Part shown: piece by piece, positions 45,983 to 57,148 of the stretch
Layout: every line of letters starts with the position of its first letter
Numbering within the stretch: the first letter of the stretch is position 1
Assembly (NCBI GenBank): GCA_964016985.1
Contig: OZ024827.1
Coordinates: 58,095,643-58,159,642 of the forward strand
Length of the DNA stretch: 64,000 nucleotides
Reading direction: 5' to 3'
DNA from: Anodontia alba
Taxonomy: Eukaryota; Mollusca; Bivalvia; Lucinida; Lucinidae
The notes under the pieces: generated by a model
Seen by the model: the letters and a program-made list of their open reading frames with translations, nothing else
Database searches by the model: none
What the model was told of the DNA's origin: nothing
Position numbers and translations under genes: made by a program

Positions 45983-46160
45983 GGGGTCCGATTTGGTAGT
46001 GCTCTTAAAGATTCAAAGCGATTTTGCCAAATATTTCATACATAGTTGTAAAGACGAAATATTATATAATATAAAAACTTACAAACTGAAGCATATTTTA
46101 CAGTTTGCTAAAATGAGAATTAACAGGGCAGTTTACAAGAATTCGTGAATCTAGCCCTTT

Positions 46161-46410
46161 ACTAGTAAATGAACATAATGACCGGAAACTAGTACTCGTG
46201 ACTATTTGCCCAGTGAGATATGTCAGAAACTAATTTTATCCAGTGAATAATTGACTGGTGAATTACTGACTGGTGTCTGGTTGACTGGCACCTGGTTGAC
46301 CGGTGACTTGTGACTGGTGACTGGTGCTGGTAGCCCAGTGCCTGGTTGACTGGTGACTGGTGAAGCTGATTGACTAGTGCCTAGTTAACTGGTGACTGGT
46401 GGACTTAGAC
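46161..46410. repeat. GGTGACTGG VNTR of E2 (right part)
   Basis: Words TGACTGGTG, CTGGTTGAC and GGTGACTTGTGACTGG continue the VNTR that is broken at 42099 by the 4.06-kb insertion. Confidence 0.75.
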
Positions 46411-46635
46411 TTTATTGGATACTAAGTACCCAAAGATGCCACCTTGATGGGTCTTACCCCGGGCAGTATAGCTATGTGGGGTGGTGTCCCATCAGTAAAG
46501 AATTGTCATATAACCCACAAGGGTTGACAAGTTCTCTACTAATCAGCTTCACCATAGAAATCTTCAGCCAACTCGTAGTTCTCAGTAAGATATCCAGTAA
46601 TAGTCCAGTTATAGCATGTCACATCGCTAAATAAC
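46411..46635 (-). pseudogene. Possible terminal exon and poly(A) signal carried by E (copy 2)
   Basis: On the minus strand TTCTTTTTGTTCCAG is followed by an open stretch from 46635 to TAG at 46539-46541 (about 32 codons, ending NYELAEDFYGEAD). About 120 bp downstream lies AATAAA (46411-46416). The same arrangement with indels is in E1. It would be the tail of a protein encoded by E on the minus strand. The upstream exons were not identified, so it could also be a conserved non-coding segment. Confidence 0.3.
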
Positions 46636-47100
46636 CTGGAACAAAAAGAACAAGTAAAAATTTTGGATATAAAAACACGACTTCCGAACCGACCGCACAT
46701 GAGCGTTGTGCCGATTAGCGAGAGTCGAGAAAAAGCATGTTGTGAAAAGCCAGTCAATAAATACAAGAAATCGACAATCAAAATTTCAAATAAATAACAT
46801 GGATAGTGAAAGGAGTGATAAAGAAACAAAAGTAACACAAGGATACAAAAATTTAACCATGCAGAAAAAAAATAATCCGAATTTCTTTCACTGGTAAAAA
46901 ATCCTTGTTGATTTTCTTTGTCCACAGAAAAGACACTGACACGTGATCAATTAAGCGGGAAGAGTTATGTTGCACAGGTAACTGCCTAAGGGACCTTCTG
47001 GATTAAGACTACGACTGAAAGGTCGTTCTTCCTGTGGAAGGTGTGAAAAGAGAATAGAATAGCACATTATCTATAGGTTAATGTATTGTGCAGTTAAAAT

Positions 47101-47419
47101 GAAGTTTTTTAAAAGTAAAACATATTTTAACGAGTAATACTTAACCTATAGATAATGTGCTATTCTCTTCTGTTTTCACACCTTCCACAGAAAAAACGAC
47201 CTTTCAGTCGTTAATTAAAGTCTTAAACCAGAAGGTCCCTTAGGCAGTTACCTGTGTGACGTAACTCTTCCCGCTCAATTAACCACGTGTCAGTTTCTTT
47301 TATGTGTAAAACAATAGACACAATTAGGAGTGATAAGCGAGGGTGGGCGGAGGGAGATAATTGATTATCTATAGGTTAAGTATTACTCGTTAAAATATGT
47401 TTTACTTTTAAAAAACTTC
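47101..47419. repeat. Palindromic left-end module of E3 / E2-E3 junction
   Basis: The arms GAAGTTTTTTAAAAGTAAAA and TTTTACTTTTAAAAAACTTC enclose an inverted copy of the E right end. It sits between the right terminus of E2 and ATTTTAACTTCATAATAC, the left inner terminus of E3. Confidence 0.85.
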
Positions 47420-50400
47420 ATTTTAACTTCATAATACATTAACCTATAGATAATGTGCTAGAATTTGCAGAATAGGAGGGAGGTGCTCTCCTAATACTAA
47501 CACCAATAATATCTCACCACTTCTGGTTAAGACTCAGGAAACTCTAAGGAATCAGATAGATTCTAATTCTATATTTAATAGAAAGAATGATCTAGATTCA
47601 CAAAATAGGATATCTTCAAGGTGTTATGATCTAACAACCTTATATATAATAGCAGACTCTAGAGGAAGCCAGTTCTTCAGTCTCAGAGACCTAACATTGC
47701 CCCCCCCCCCCACCCCCTTTTTTTTTTCTTTTTTGGAAACAACAATTGGCTTCAAAAAGAAAAAGGAGTCATTGAGACATAACATAAATATTCCATCGCA
47801 AAGTAAGCTGGGAATATAGAAATATTTTCAAAACAAAATTTGTAAAACAAAAAGCCAAGACCATACACTGTAAGTAGTCTATGTAGGGTCTTGAATAAAT
47901 AAGGAAAAGTCTACTCGGTAGAGTTTCCTATAGATAACTGACATATGTAGATATTTTGGATAAAATTCTAGATATGTGAAGCTATCTAATTGTAATAGTC
48001 TAAGCTATTAGAATTATAAACTAATTAGATTCTGTTAATTGGAGCGACAGGACAGTTTCCGATGAACAGACACAGACTTAAAATAACCATAATGTATAAT
48101 TATTTCCCTTTGATCAAATTAAAGAAGGGGAGATAATAAAAGTAGATGGAGTTAACTTAACTATAAGTTATCCATCAGAAGAAAAAGGTATAGACAAACA
48201 TAATGGTTAAAACTATTGCTAGACTAATTGTATTACGAATTTTCAGTCAAGCAATAAAATAATAGAGTTTGCATAAAACTGCTGGAAAGAAAAAACAACC
48301 TAAACCATTGATAATTAGTTTTGTCATAGACATATAAAAGCGTTTGATGTCCTGACAAAATAATAAAGAAGAAACTGTCAACATCATAACTTAAGAGTTT
48401 GACAGAGAATAAGAGAGATAAGAATAAGGTTGATCGCAGCTAACTGTAAGACGGTCATAGTTTGGCTAAATCTTACCGTATTGATAAGATTAAGCAATAA
48501 TAAATAAGCTGGATAGAATCTTTCTATACCAGAAGAATGCCATGAAAAGTACTCCTGAGTAAATAATCATGGAAATCAAGAAATGTTAAAAAGTCCACTT
48601 TGAAATGACGAATCAAAATGTTCATAAAAAGAGAAGGACTCAAAGAAAAAGTAATAGTGTGATAATCTCTGAAGAAAGATTATACAATAATACTGATTAA
48701 TAATTTCAAAAAACACTTAATTTATAAGTTAAGAGATAATATTACTATTCTATACGCATATTTAAGAATAGTAAGAAATATATGAATACTAAATTAAAAT
48801 TATACTACGGAACAAAATTCCTGCTATAAATAAAAGGTTAAGCGTAACTATTTATTAAGCAAGGAATTATTAAACATATAACTCGCTATAAAATTACTGC
48901 CCAGATATTTTATAGATAAATATTCAATCAAATTTTTAGAATTGAATATTAATAGAATAAAATCTATGTCTGCATAATTGGTAATTCCTGAAATATCAAA
49001 TTACATACTTGCAAATGAATTCAGGAAGAAAATATATATACATATATATATATACTCTCGAGATCTATGCGTAAACCATAGAGAGTAATAAAATAATATT
49101 ATTACCACGATCCCTGACGGAAGGGTAAAAACATGTATATGAAAGAGATAATAATTAATTTAACGTCATATAGGTTTAAGATAAAATTTGTTTAATCTTT
49201 AACCAATATGCAGCAACAGTGACTCGATATTCTGTATTCGTACGTAGAAAAAGAGTACTTAGTCATTAGAATTTTGTATGATTGAAATAGAGATAATGGG
49301 ATCTAAAAGGATGTATCTCCATGAACTGAATCGAAGGATAATATCCATTCTAAAAAACTAGGGCTTGTTTTAGGCTTAGTTTAACAAGCGTAGAATTGAA
49401 TTATTTCCAAGTATTCATGAAGTCGTTATGCTCTGAATACTGAGAAAAATGTTAAAATATTGTTTAGGAAATAAACAAGTGACTGGTCTACAATGTTAGC
49501 TAGATTTAAACCTGGAACGTAGCGAGAAGGTCAATCTAACTTAAAAGTAAGATAAGAAAGATAAATAATGAAGATAGATGTATAAATATCGGTATAATAT
49601 ATTATCTCCAACTATTATCAAATAATCTGAATGTTTAAAAGCATAAATACTACTCGAAAGTTTATTTACCGAATGTATAATCGGAGAAACTTTCAGTATG
49701 TTCAAAAACGTATCACAAAAGTAAGATCTGACCAGGAACGTAGGTGCAGCACTTACTAAGTTGTGAAGTTAATATAAACATATTCTATATTATAAATTGA
49801 AGCAGTGCATTTCAAAATCATTGAAACGTCTTGAAATGACTTATTGTGTGGAAAAATAAATAAATATCCAGTTTCGGAAAAGATATTTATCTATATATAT
49901 ATAGACCATTTTTGATGCGGACTTGAAATTAAGATATTAATCTTTGCATTATTCGCAAACTGAACTTGAACTCATAGCGAGAATTACTATGATCCCTTTA
50001 ACGAATGTAAACATAAAGAAGGGGTAAAGAGATAATTAAGTGTGTCTTAATTCTTTACCAGCTCGTAATTAAGGATGTTTTCCCTTTTGTCTAAGCCTAG
50101 ACTATAGATTGATTAATATGAATATAATAATATCTGCTATTATGAGGTAAACTCTCGTTAATTAACCTCTAAGCATATATCAAAAATATATATCAACATA
50201 ATCTAGAGCTTCGGTAAGTTTAGAGGAAGGAAATGATTGACTTTGGCAGTTTCTGAATAGTTACAAAGTCAATAAAAAAAATATCAAAAGGAAAGTATTG
50301 TATATAATATCTAATTTAGGCAATAATAATCTGTCACGTACTGAATAATTAATGCCTTTACTAAATATGTATCCATTGTCAATACCAAAGTGCAAGAAAA

Positions 50401-51478
50401 TTTTGATTGACATGGACTCTAGTTACAAATAAAATATTAGAGGTATAGAGCTAGTCGAAGCAAAACTATTCCTCAATAAGATAGACCTATAATATACGAG
50501 GATTAATTGGGTCTAGAAATTTTAATCATAATAAAATTATTATTCCAATATGAAGAATCTTCGGCGTAATAGATTCTTACTGAGGCAAAAATATCTGGTA
50601 TATTGCTATTGTAGTCTTAAATGATCCAGAAGAAAAAATAAAACAGGCAAAGTAAAGAACGTATCGAATTATATCTATGCCTAAATATAAGATTTTCTTC
50701 TTATTTATTATTTTATAGCAGAGTTTAGACAGAGCACGACTGACCTAGACTCTTATATAACCAATCAAAAGATAGTATAAAATAGAATAATAGCTTATCG
50801 GATCAACTATTTTCCATGTAGAAAAGGCAAAAGGAAAATATGTACCTCAACTAGAATTTTAAATCGTAGTAATCTAGAGAGGTAGCGAATAAATAAATAA
50901 AACTGTTAATTTATTTATCTGGTTGGTGTAAATTTCCGATACCTTAAGAATGAAGAATTAATAGAAAGTAGAAAAGATCGTTGCTACTTTCTTGTCAATT
51001 TACTCCTTAGATTACATGCTGATTACATATCGGAGCATGTAGAAGAAAACAAGGGAGGAAAGAAGAAAATTTTTTAGATTTCGTGTATATTTTTCTTCTT
51101 ATAAATAACGATAGTTTTATAGTTCACCTTTGCCCTAGAGCCGAATAAGGTGAATATGTAAAAAGTTAATCTCTTTGTAGCGAATAAAAGAGATATAATT
51201 ATAGCTGGAAGTATCTTCTACACTTAGTGAATGAATTGCGAATTTGATCGTAACCAATAATTCTTAATTCATTTTCAATAGTAAATATATATATGGAATT
51301 TAAGTCAAGTTCAAAAGTGACTGGACAGAATTCAACAATATAAGTGGCTACTAGGTATTAGAGCCCATCGCTGTCATTCAATAACCTACAACCCAAGACT
51401 ATACATGTCTATAGTGGTTAATAAATAAATATATAGTGACTACTACTCGGACACTAGTAATCCGACACAAAGTCACTC
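47101..51478 (+). mobile_element. Large AT-rich element E, copy 3 (right-truncated)
   Basis: It begins directly at the AAAAT that ends E2 (47096-47100), with the palindromic module (47101-47419). It stays colinear with E1 and E2 to about 51478 (ACACTAGTAATCCGACAC), where homology stops inside the VNTR. It carries none of the large insertions of E1 or E2, so it is the best reference for their empty sites. Confidence 0.75.
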
Positions 51479-52363
51479 ATCCAGCAATATAAAATAGACT
51501 TGTTTAAATTTAGGACTAGAATGGTAAGGCATTAAGATGTCCCAGTTCCTTGGGTAAATCAGTGACAGCTCTGGTATTGATTTTAGTTACTTATTTTTGA
51601 CATGCAGATCAAGCGGAAATGCAATGAGCAAATCGCTCACGGCAATTTCCAGTACACGATTTTGACAAAAAGGTTTTGTTTGTTTATAAGCTCCAGATAA
51701 TAAATTGGCAATTAATAGATAGCAGATATTGTTCTGATAAACAACACGTGTCGGATTACCATCATATGATATTACCTTCACAGTTATCCAGATTCAGTAA
51801 GGGTTGTTTCTCCTTGAAACTGCGGAAGACGCAGAATGTAAACAGATATAAACAAGCCATGTGCAAATGAAGTAAAGGATTTTTTAACGGAAAAAAGACG
51901 TACAAATATAGGTCTGTCCGCATACCTGAGAAAGATATGATTTAATTGCTAAATGATGCAAGTGCTACTTCAATTATTTGTCTAAAAGTGCTGAAAGAAA
52001 GTCCACATGTGTGACTGAACAGTTATAGTCTCGCTCAGGTTGGGAAATTTCCAGACTGATTTCTCGCATCAGAACAGCGTCTGGCAGGCCCAAACTGATA
52101 CCGCAAAAATTCAACCCGTCTTATAAACCAGTATAAGCAAAATACCAGATTAGAACTGCCAAAAAAGAGCCCCAAACTTATAGCTGAATTTAGCCTAATC
52201 ATTACGGCAAGTTAAGTAATACTGATAAGACAGTTAGCTAGAAACCCCCACACAAAATTCTCAAATATAAAACGCAATGAAGTAGCTCAAAACCAATTCC
52301 AAAATCTACATCTGCATAAAAAATTAATCAAATTACACGTTTTAAACGGTTTCCTATGTTAAA
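51479..52363. other. Low-repeat stretch, no gene recognised
   Basis: Sequence of mixed composition beyond the E3 truncation point. Short ORFs occur on both strands (for example 51587-51781 minus, 51676-51870 plus) without splice or domain support. No element boundary was seen. Confidence 0.4.
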
Positions 52364-52839
52364 CAAGAGCATCGGTGAAACTGAAGAATGCTCCCTGAAT
52401 TTGTAGTGGGAAGGTTATGTTAGTGAAAGAGTAAAATACTTTGAGATATGCTACCCCGGACAAGCTTACTATTGTAAAACTTAGAGAAATAACTCTGAAA
52501 TTACTTGTGACAGAGTTATGGTTCTTGCACTCTGCACTTCCTCTGATGGCCATCTATCAATGTATCAAGTTCCATTTAATTCCCTTCAATACTTTCAGAG
52601 ATATGCTCCGGACAAGCTTTTTATTGCAAAAGTTAAGAAGGGAAGTATCTCCGTAATTACTGGTGATAGGGTTATGGTTTTTGCATTCTGCAAATCCCCT
52701 CATGGCCCTCTATCAGTGTATGAAGTTTCATTAAATTATCTTCCATACTTTTAGATATGCTCCGGACAAAATAATGACGGACAGATGGATGGACGGATGG
52801 ACGAAGTGGCTACTTATGCTCTCCCTTTGGGGAGCATAA
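52364..52839 (+). mobile_element. Small hairpin-ended element (GAGCAT family)
   Basis: It starts CAAGAGCATCGG, with GAGCAT complementary to ATGCTC 20 bases on. It ends with a hairpin (ATGCTCtCCC-TTT-GGGGAGCAT) followed by AA. Two to three units of about 155 bp carry GATATGCTCCGGACAAG (52444, 52600, 52754), then a GGAC/GGATGGAC tract. It is a third terminal-sequence family with the same architecture. Confidence 0.75.
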
Positions 52840-52951
52840 AAATAAAGATCACTTGTGCATGTGAAAATGGCATGGAGTACTCTGTTCCAAGCAGGAGTGC
52901 CTACAAAAGAAAAAAATCTTCTATTTAGGAAACAATAAGTGTTGGTCCATA
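52840..52951. other. Spacer
   Basis: Unremarkable sequence between the hairpin element and the fold-back MITE, ending in the TA target. Confidence 0.4.
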
Positions 52952-53270
52952 TTCCTCAAAAAAAGACATTTTTTTTTTTATTCAAGAAAGGTTTAAAAAA
53001 TTGATATATGGTTTCAATACATTCATAAAATGTGGCACCTGACAGCCTGTAAAATTTCAGTTAGTCTCCCTTTCTTGAAATGAAATGGTTCTTTATCATA
53101 TCTCTGAATTAATGTTGCTAACATTAAATCAGAGATACGATAAAAATCATTTAATTTTTGATCCAGTTCAAAAACAAGAAACATTTTATGATTATATTAA
53201 TACCATATATTAATTTATTAAACCTTTATTAAACCTTTCTTGGATAAAAAAATGTCTACTTTTTGAGGAA
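52952..53270. mobile_element. Fold-back MITE with TA target
   Basis: TA (52950-52951 and 53271-53272) flanks 319 bp whose halves are inverted repeats. TTCCTCAAAAA and AAGAAAGGTTTAA are matched by TTAAACCTTTCTT and TTTTTGAGGAA. The centre pairs TTTATCATATCTCTGAATTA with TTAAATCAGAGATACGATAA. It would fold into one long stem. There is no coding. Confidence 0.75.
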
Positions 53271-53272
53271 TA

Positions 53273-54563
53273 AGGAGCCTTTAACACTATAAACAGTTCA
53301 ATAATCAAAGTCTCCTGCTATCCCACAAGGATGGGTAAAACTGATATGAGAGCATACTTGTAAGAACCTGTTGAGAAATTTAATGACCTGTAAAATTATA
53401 AACATTTTAATACTATAAAAAGCATGTTTATGGCACTTGCAAATTCATCTTAAAATTTTAGACAACATACTGCAAAAAAAATATGGGCAGGTAATACTCT
53501 CCCTTCCACTGAAACGTTTTTCATTCTCCCATCCCCTAACATTTATCCCTTGGCAATATGATGGATTGGGTTAAAAATCAATGAATAAGATGGGTAATAC
53601 TTTGAATATACTTTTCAAAATCCAGGCAAAATTTTCTAAGATAACACCCCCACAAAAAATTGGGCAGGGGTTCCCCTACCACTTAAGCTTTTTCTATCAT
53701 CCGGCCCATTTACCCAAGCCAATGTACAGAGTTGGGCAAGGAAGAAATGAAGAAATAAAGAAAAGGGTTGGGTACTTGCACCTATGGAAACTAAAGCAAA
53801 GTACCTGCTTCTTCATACCCGATAGACAAGACAGCAAAGACAGACAAAACAAATGAACTAACCTCTGCATTAGAAATCCGGTCACACATTGGGACAAGCT
53901 ATGGAACAGATTCAACACTGGTTGCCTGCAAGATTAACCTTGACTTTCTCTGGTTCATCATGTTGTTTGATTTAAGAGTCTATCTTGAAACTACACATCT
54001 TCAGCCTCAGAAGACCAATATGTTTTGAAGAATGCACATGGTCCTCTAGGGCGACAGCACCACGGCTTCCATAATTAATTTATTTATTGCAAAAATTACG
54101 CAGTTTATGAAGCTTTCGCCAATATAAACTGTCACAGTCTCATCAGAGAGTTTCAATTCCACTGTTCTCTCTACAACATTTTAACGAAAATTTGTTTTTA
54201 ACACTTTGGTCTATGTCTTTAATCTTCAATTCTTCAAATTTTGAAAGCGCACTCATTTTAATCATCTGTATCTAAGATGACCGCAATTTGCAATACTAAA
54301 GCGCAACAACAACTTAACCTTTGACTGGATGATGACTTCCATTATGGCTCCACTGATTGGCTAGCTACCATTATTTTCTCTGTTGTTATCAGTGACCAAG
54401 TAGCTTGCAATGGCAAAGCAGCCTCCCCGCAACCCCCTCCCCAAATTTTCTCCTTGGTTCTGCGCTAATCTCAAAAATAGCCCCTGGACCTTCCAAAACT
54501 GCAGAAATCTGTGGAAAATTCTAATCCCTGTGTAAATACCCATCAAGATGCCATAAAAAAAAA
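53273..54563. other. Non-coding stretch, no element recognised
   Basis: Mixed unique sequence with paired phrases such as ACAAAAAATTGGGCAGG / CAAAAAAAATATGGGCAGG (53475 and 53655), suggesting a diverged two-unit repeat near 53400-53700. ORFs here are short and unsupported. Confidence 0.4.
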
Positions 54564-55146
54564 CAAGAGTCCCACGGGCCATGGCCACTGCAGATATGCA
54601 GATGTTATGCAACATTTTTCCAATCCTATAATTGCAACTAATGAAAAGATCATCATTTGAGCAATTCTTAGTTTTGAAGAAGAATATATGGGCATGACAG
54701 TCAATGGAGCATGATGATTTGAACAAACTCTCAATCACATTTCAGCAGAAGATCAATGTGAAATTTGGTGGAAATTGGCTGAGTGGTTTCTGAAGAGTTG
54801 TTTAACAATATCATGATTTTATACATGTAAACAGCACAGGGGCAGGGAAATATAATAAACGTAAAAAAGATTGCCTTGAGAAACAATGGATTAGAAAATG
54901 GGAGTGTCGGTTTTACTGATTCTTCATAAGCAGTCATGAAATTTGCAACACTGCTTACTGTGGTTTTGGTGGAGCTGTCATTTAAAAATTTCTGGGTTTT
55001 TTTTTTTTTTTTTTTTTTTCAATTTAATGTTGCCACGGCAACCACACAAAATCATCACTGGTCATAAAACACATAAACTGGGTAGACAATCATCCAATGA
55101 TCATAACTGCCAAATATGTTTCACATCACTTCACTGGTTATGGAGA

Positions 55147-57099
55147 CAAGAGGGCCATGATGGCCCTGTAATGCTCACCTGAGTATCACAGCACTTTGGG
55201 AACCTGACCTAGAACTGATCAAGACAAACATTCTGATTAAAATTCATTACAAGTATACTAACTAGAGGCCCTTAGGGCCAAAAATCGCTCATCTGGACCA
55301 ACTTGCCCAATTGCCATCTTGAAGTCCCCATCAGAACAATTTTTAGAGAAGTTCAAAATAAATTTTCAAGATGGACTCCAAGGCAGCCATATTAGATTTC
55401 CAATCAGAACGATTTCAGCTATTTCTGATCTACAAGTAAATGCCCTGATACTTCCTACCAAGTTTTCAGTCAACTGGGTTTCAGTTCTAGAAAAGAAGTT
55501 CAAAATAGATTTTCAAGATGGTGGCCATCTTGGATTTTGGATCAGAACGATTTTAGCTCTTTTTGATCTACAGTACAATTGGCCCCAATATTTCCTAGCA
55601 AGTTTAGAGTCAGTTGGCCTTTTGGTTCAAGAGAAGAAATAGATTTTCAAGATGGCGGCCATGGTGGCCATGTTAGATTTTGGATCTGAATGATGTAAGC
55701 TATTTTTGACCTACAAGTCACCTCGTTGCTTCCTACCAAGTTTCAAGTCAATTGGCCTTTCTTTTCAGGAAAAGAAGCAAAAAATAGCTCTTCAAGATGG
55801 CCATCTTGGATTTAGGATCAGAATGATTTTAGCTACTTTTGATCTACAAGTCACCCCGATGCTTACAAGTTTCAAGTCAACTTGCCATTTGGTTCAGGAG
55901 AAAAAGTGAAAAATAGATTATCAAGATAGTGGCCATCTTGGATTTAAGATAGGAATGATTTTAGCTATTTTTGATCTACAAGTCACCCCGATGCTTCCTA
56001 CTAAGTTTCAAGTCAATTAGCCTTTCGGTTCAGGAGAAGAAGCGAAAAATAGATTTTCAAGATGACCGTCATGGCGGCCATCTTGGATTTCTGATCTGAA
56101 CAATTTTAGCAATTTTTTTTAATCTACAAGTCACCCCAATGCTTCCTACCAAGTTTTAAGTTTTCAGCTGATTTTACCAGGTGACCTAGTTTTTGAACCC
56201 ACGTGACCCAGTTTCGAACTGGACCTAGAAATTATCAAGACAAACATTTTGAGCAAGATTCATAATGATTGCTTCAAAAATGTGACCACTAGAATGTTAA
56301 CAAGTTTTTCTGCTGATTTGGCAAGGTGACCTAGTTTTTGACCCCAAGTGACCCAAGTTTGAACTTAACCTAGAACTTATCAAGAAAAACATTTTGAGCA
56401 AGATTCATGATGATTGCTTCAAAAATGTGACCGCTAGTGTTAACAAGGTTTTCTGCTGATTTGGCCTGGTGACCTAGTTTTTGACTCGAAGTGACCCAGT
56501 TTCGAACTTAACCTAGAAATCATCAAGACAAACATTTTGAGCAAGATTCATGATGACTGCTTCAAAAATGTGACCGCTAGAGTGTTAACAAAGTCTTCTG
56601 CTGATTTGGCCTGGTGACCTAGTTTTTGACCCCAAGTGACCCAGTTTCGAACTTGACCTAGAAATCATCAAGGCAAACATTTTGAGCAATATTCATGATG
56701 ATTACTTCAAAAATGTGACCTCTAGAGTGTTAACAAGCTTTTCCTTTGATTTGACCTGGTGACCTAGTTTTTGACCCAAAGTGACCCAGTATCGAACTTG
56801 ACCTAGATTTCATAGAGGCAAACATTCTGAGCACGTTTCATCAAGATTGGGTCAAAACTGTGACCTCTATAGTGTTAAGTTTTTCCTTTCATTTGACCTG
56901 GTGACCTAATTTTTTATCCCAAGTGACCCAGTATCGAATCTGACCTAGATTTAATAGAGGCAAACATTCTGAGCAAGTTTCATCAAGACTGGGTCAAAAC
57001 TGTGACCTCTAGAGTGTTAACAAACTAATTGTTGACGACGAACGATGGACAGAGGGTGATCACAACAGCTCACCCTGACCTTTTGCTCAGGTGAGCTAA
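55147..57099 (+). mobile_element. Nested hairpin-ended element with two different unit arrays
   Basis: It starts CAAGAGGGCCATGATGGCCC (AGGGCCAT-g-ATGGCCCT) and ends in AGCTCACCCTGACC...GGTGAGCTAA. The host unit reads GGTTATGGAGA before it and AAATGCAATTTAACC after it, exactly the intact unit seen at 58381-58400, so there is no target duplication. Its left half is an AAGATGGCGGC-unit array (55300-56150, about 140 bp). Its right half is an unrelated 143-145 bp array with GGTGACCTAGTTTTTGACC and AAGTGACCCAGT (56180-57010). A CTAGAGGCCCTTAGGGCC end inside (55263) suggests that the left array came from a CTAG-class element. Confidence 0.8.
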
Positions 57100-57148
57100 A
57101 AATGCAATTTAACCATTTTCTCATTATATGTCCATGGAAGTTTTCTGC

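Larger units (their letters stand above)
42100..46160. mobile_element. 4.06-kb insertion with 20-bp inverted ends in the E2 VNTR
   Basis: The left end AAAGGGCTTGGTTCACGAAT and the right end, in reverse complement AAAGGGCTAGATTCACGAAT, differ at two of 20 positions. On both sides the sequence is the GGTGA/ACTAGTAA VNTR of E2, and E1 lacks the insert. It contains RFX-type tandem units, another tandem array, two tRNA-like relics, two hairpins and two modest ORFs. No transposase was recognised and no clear target duplication is seen. Confidence 0.6.
30010..47095 (+). mobile_element. Large AT-rich element E, copy 2 (with insertions)
   Basis: The left AAAAT is at 30005-30009 and the right AAAAT at 47096-47100, with the same ends as E1. 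The total is 17 kb, but removing the mariner (33069-37662), the 610-bp MITE, copy B of the hairpin element and the 4.06 kb insertion leaves about 6.2 kb, matching E1. A 137-bp tandem duplication lies at 30439-30713. A second duplication of about 140-150 bp lies near 37850-38070 (TTTCCCCATTGTCTTA). No coding region belonging to E itself is intact. Confidence 0.75.
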
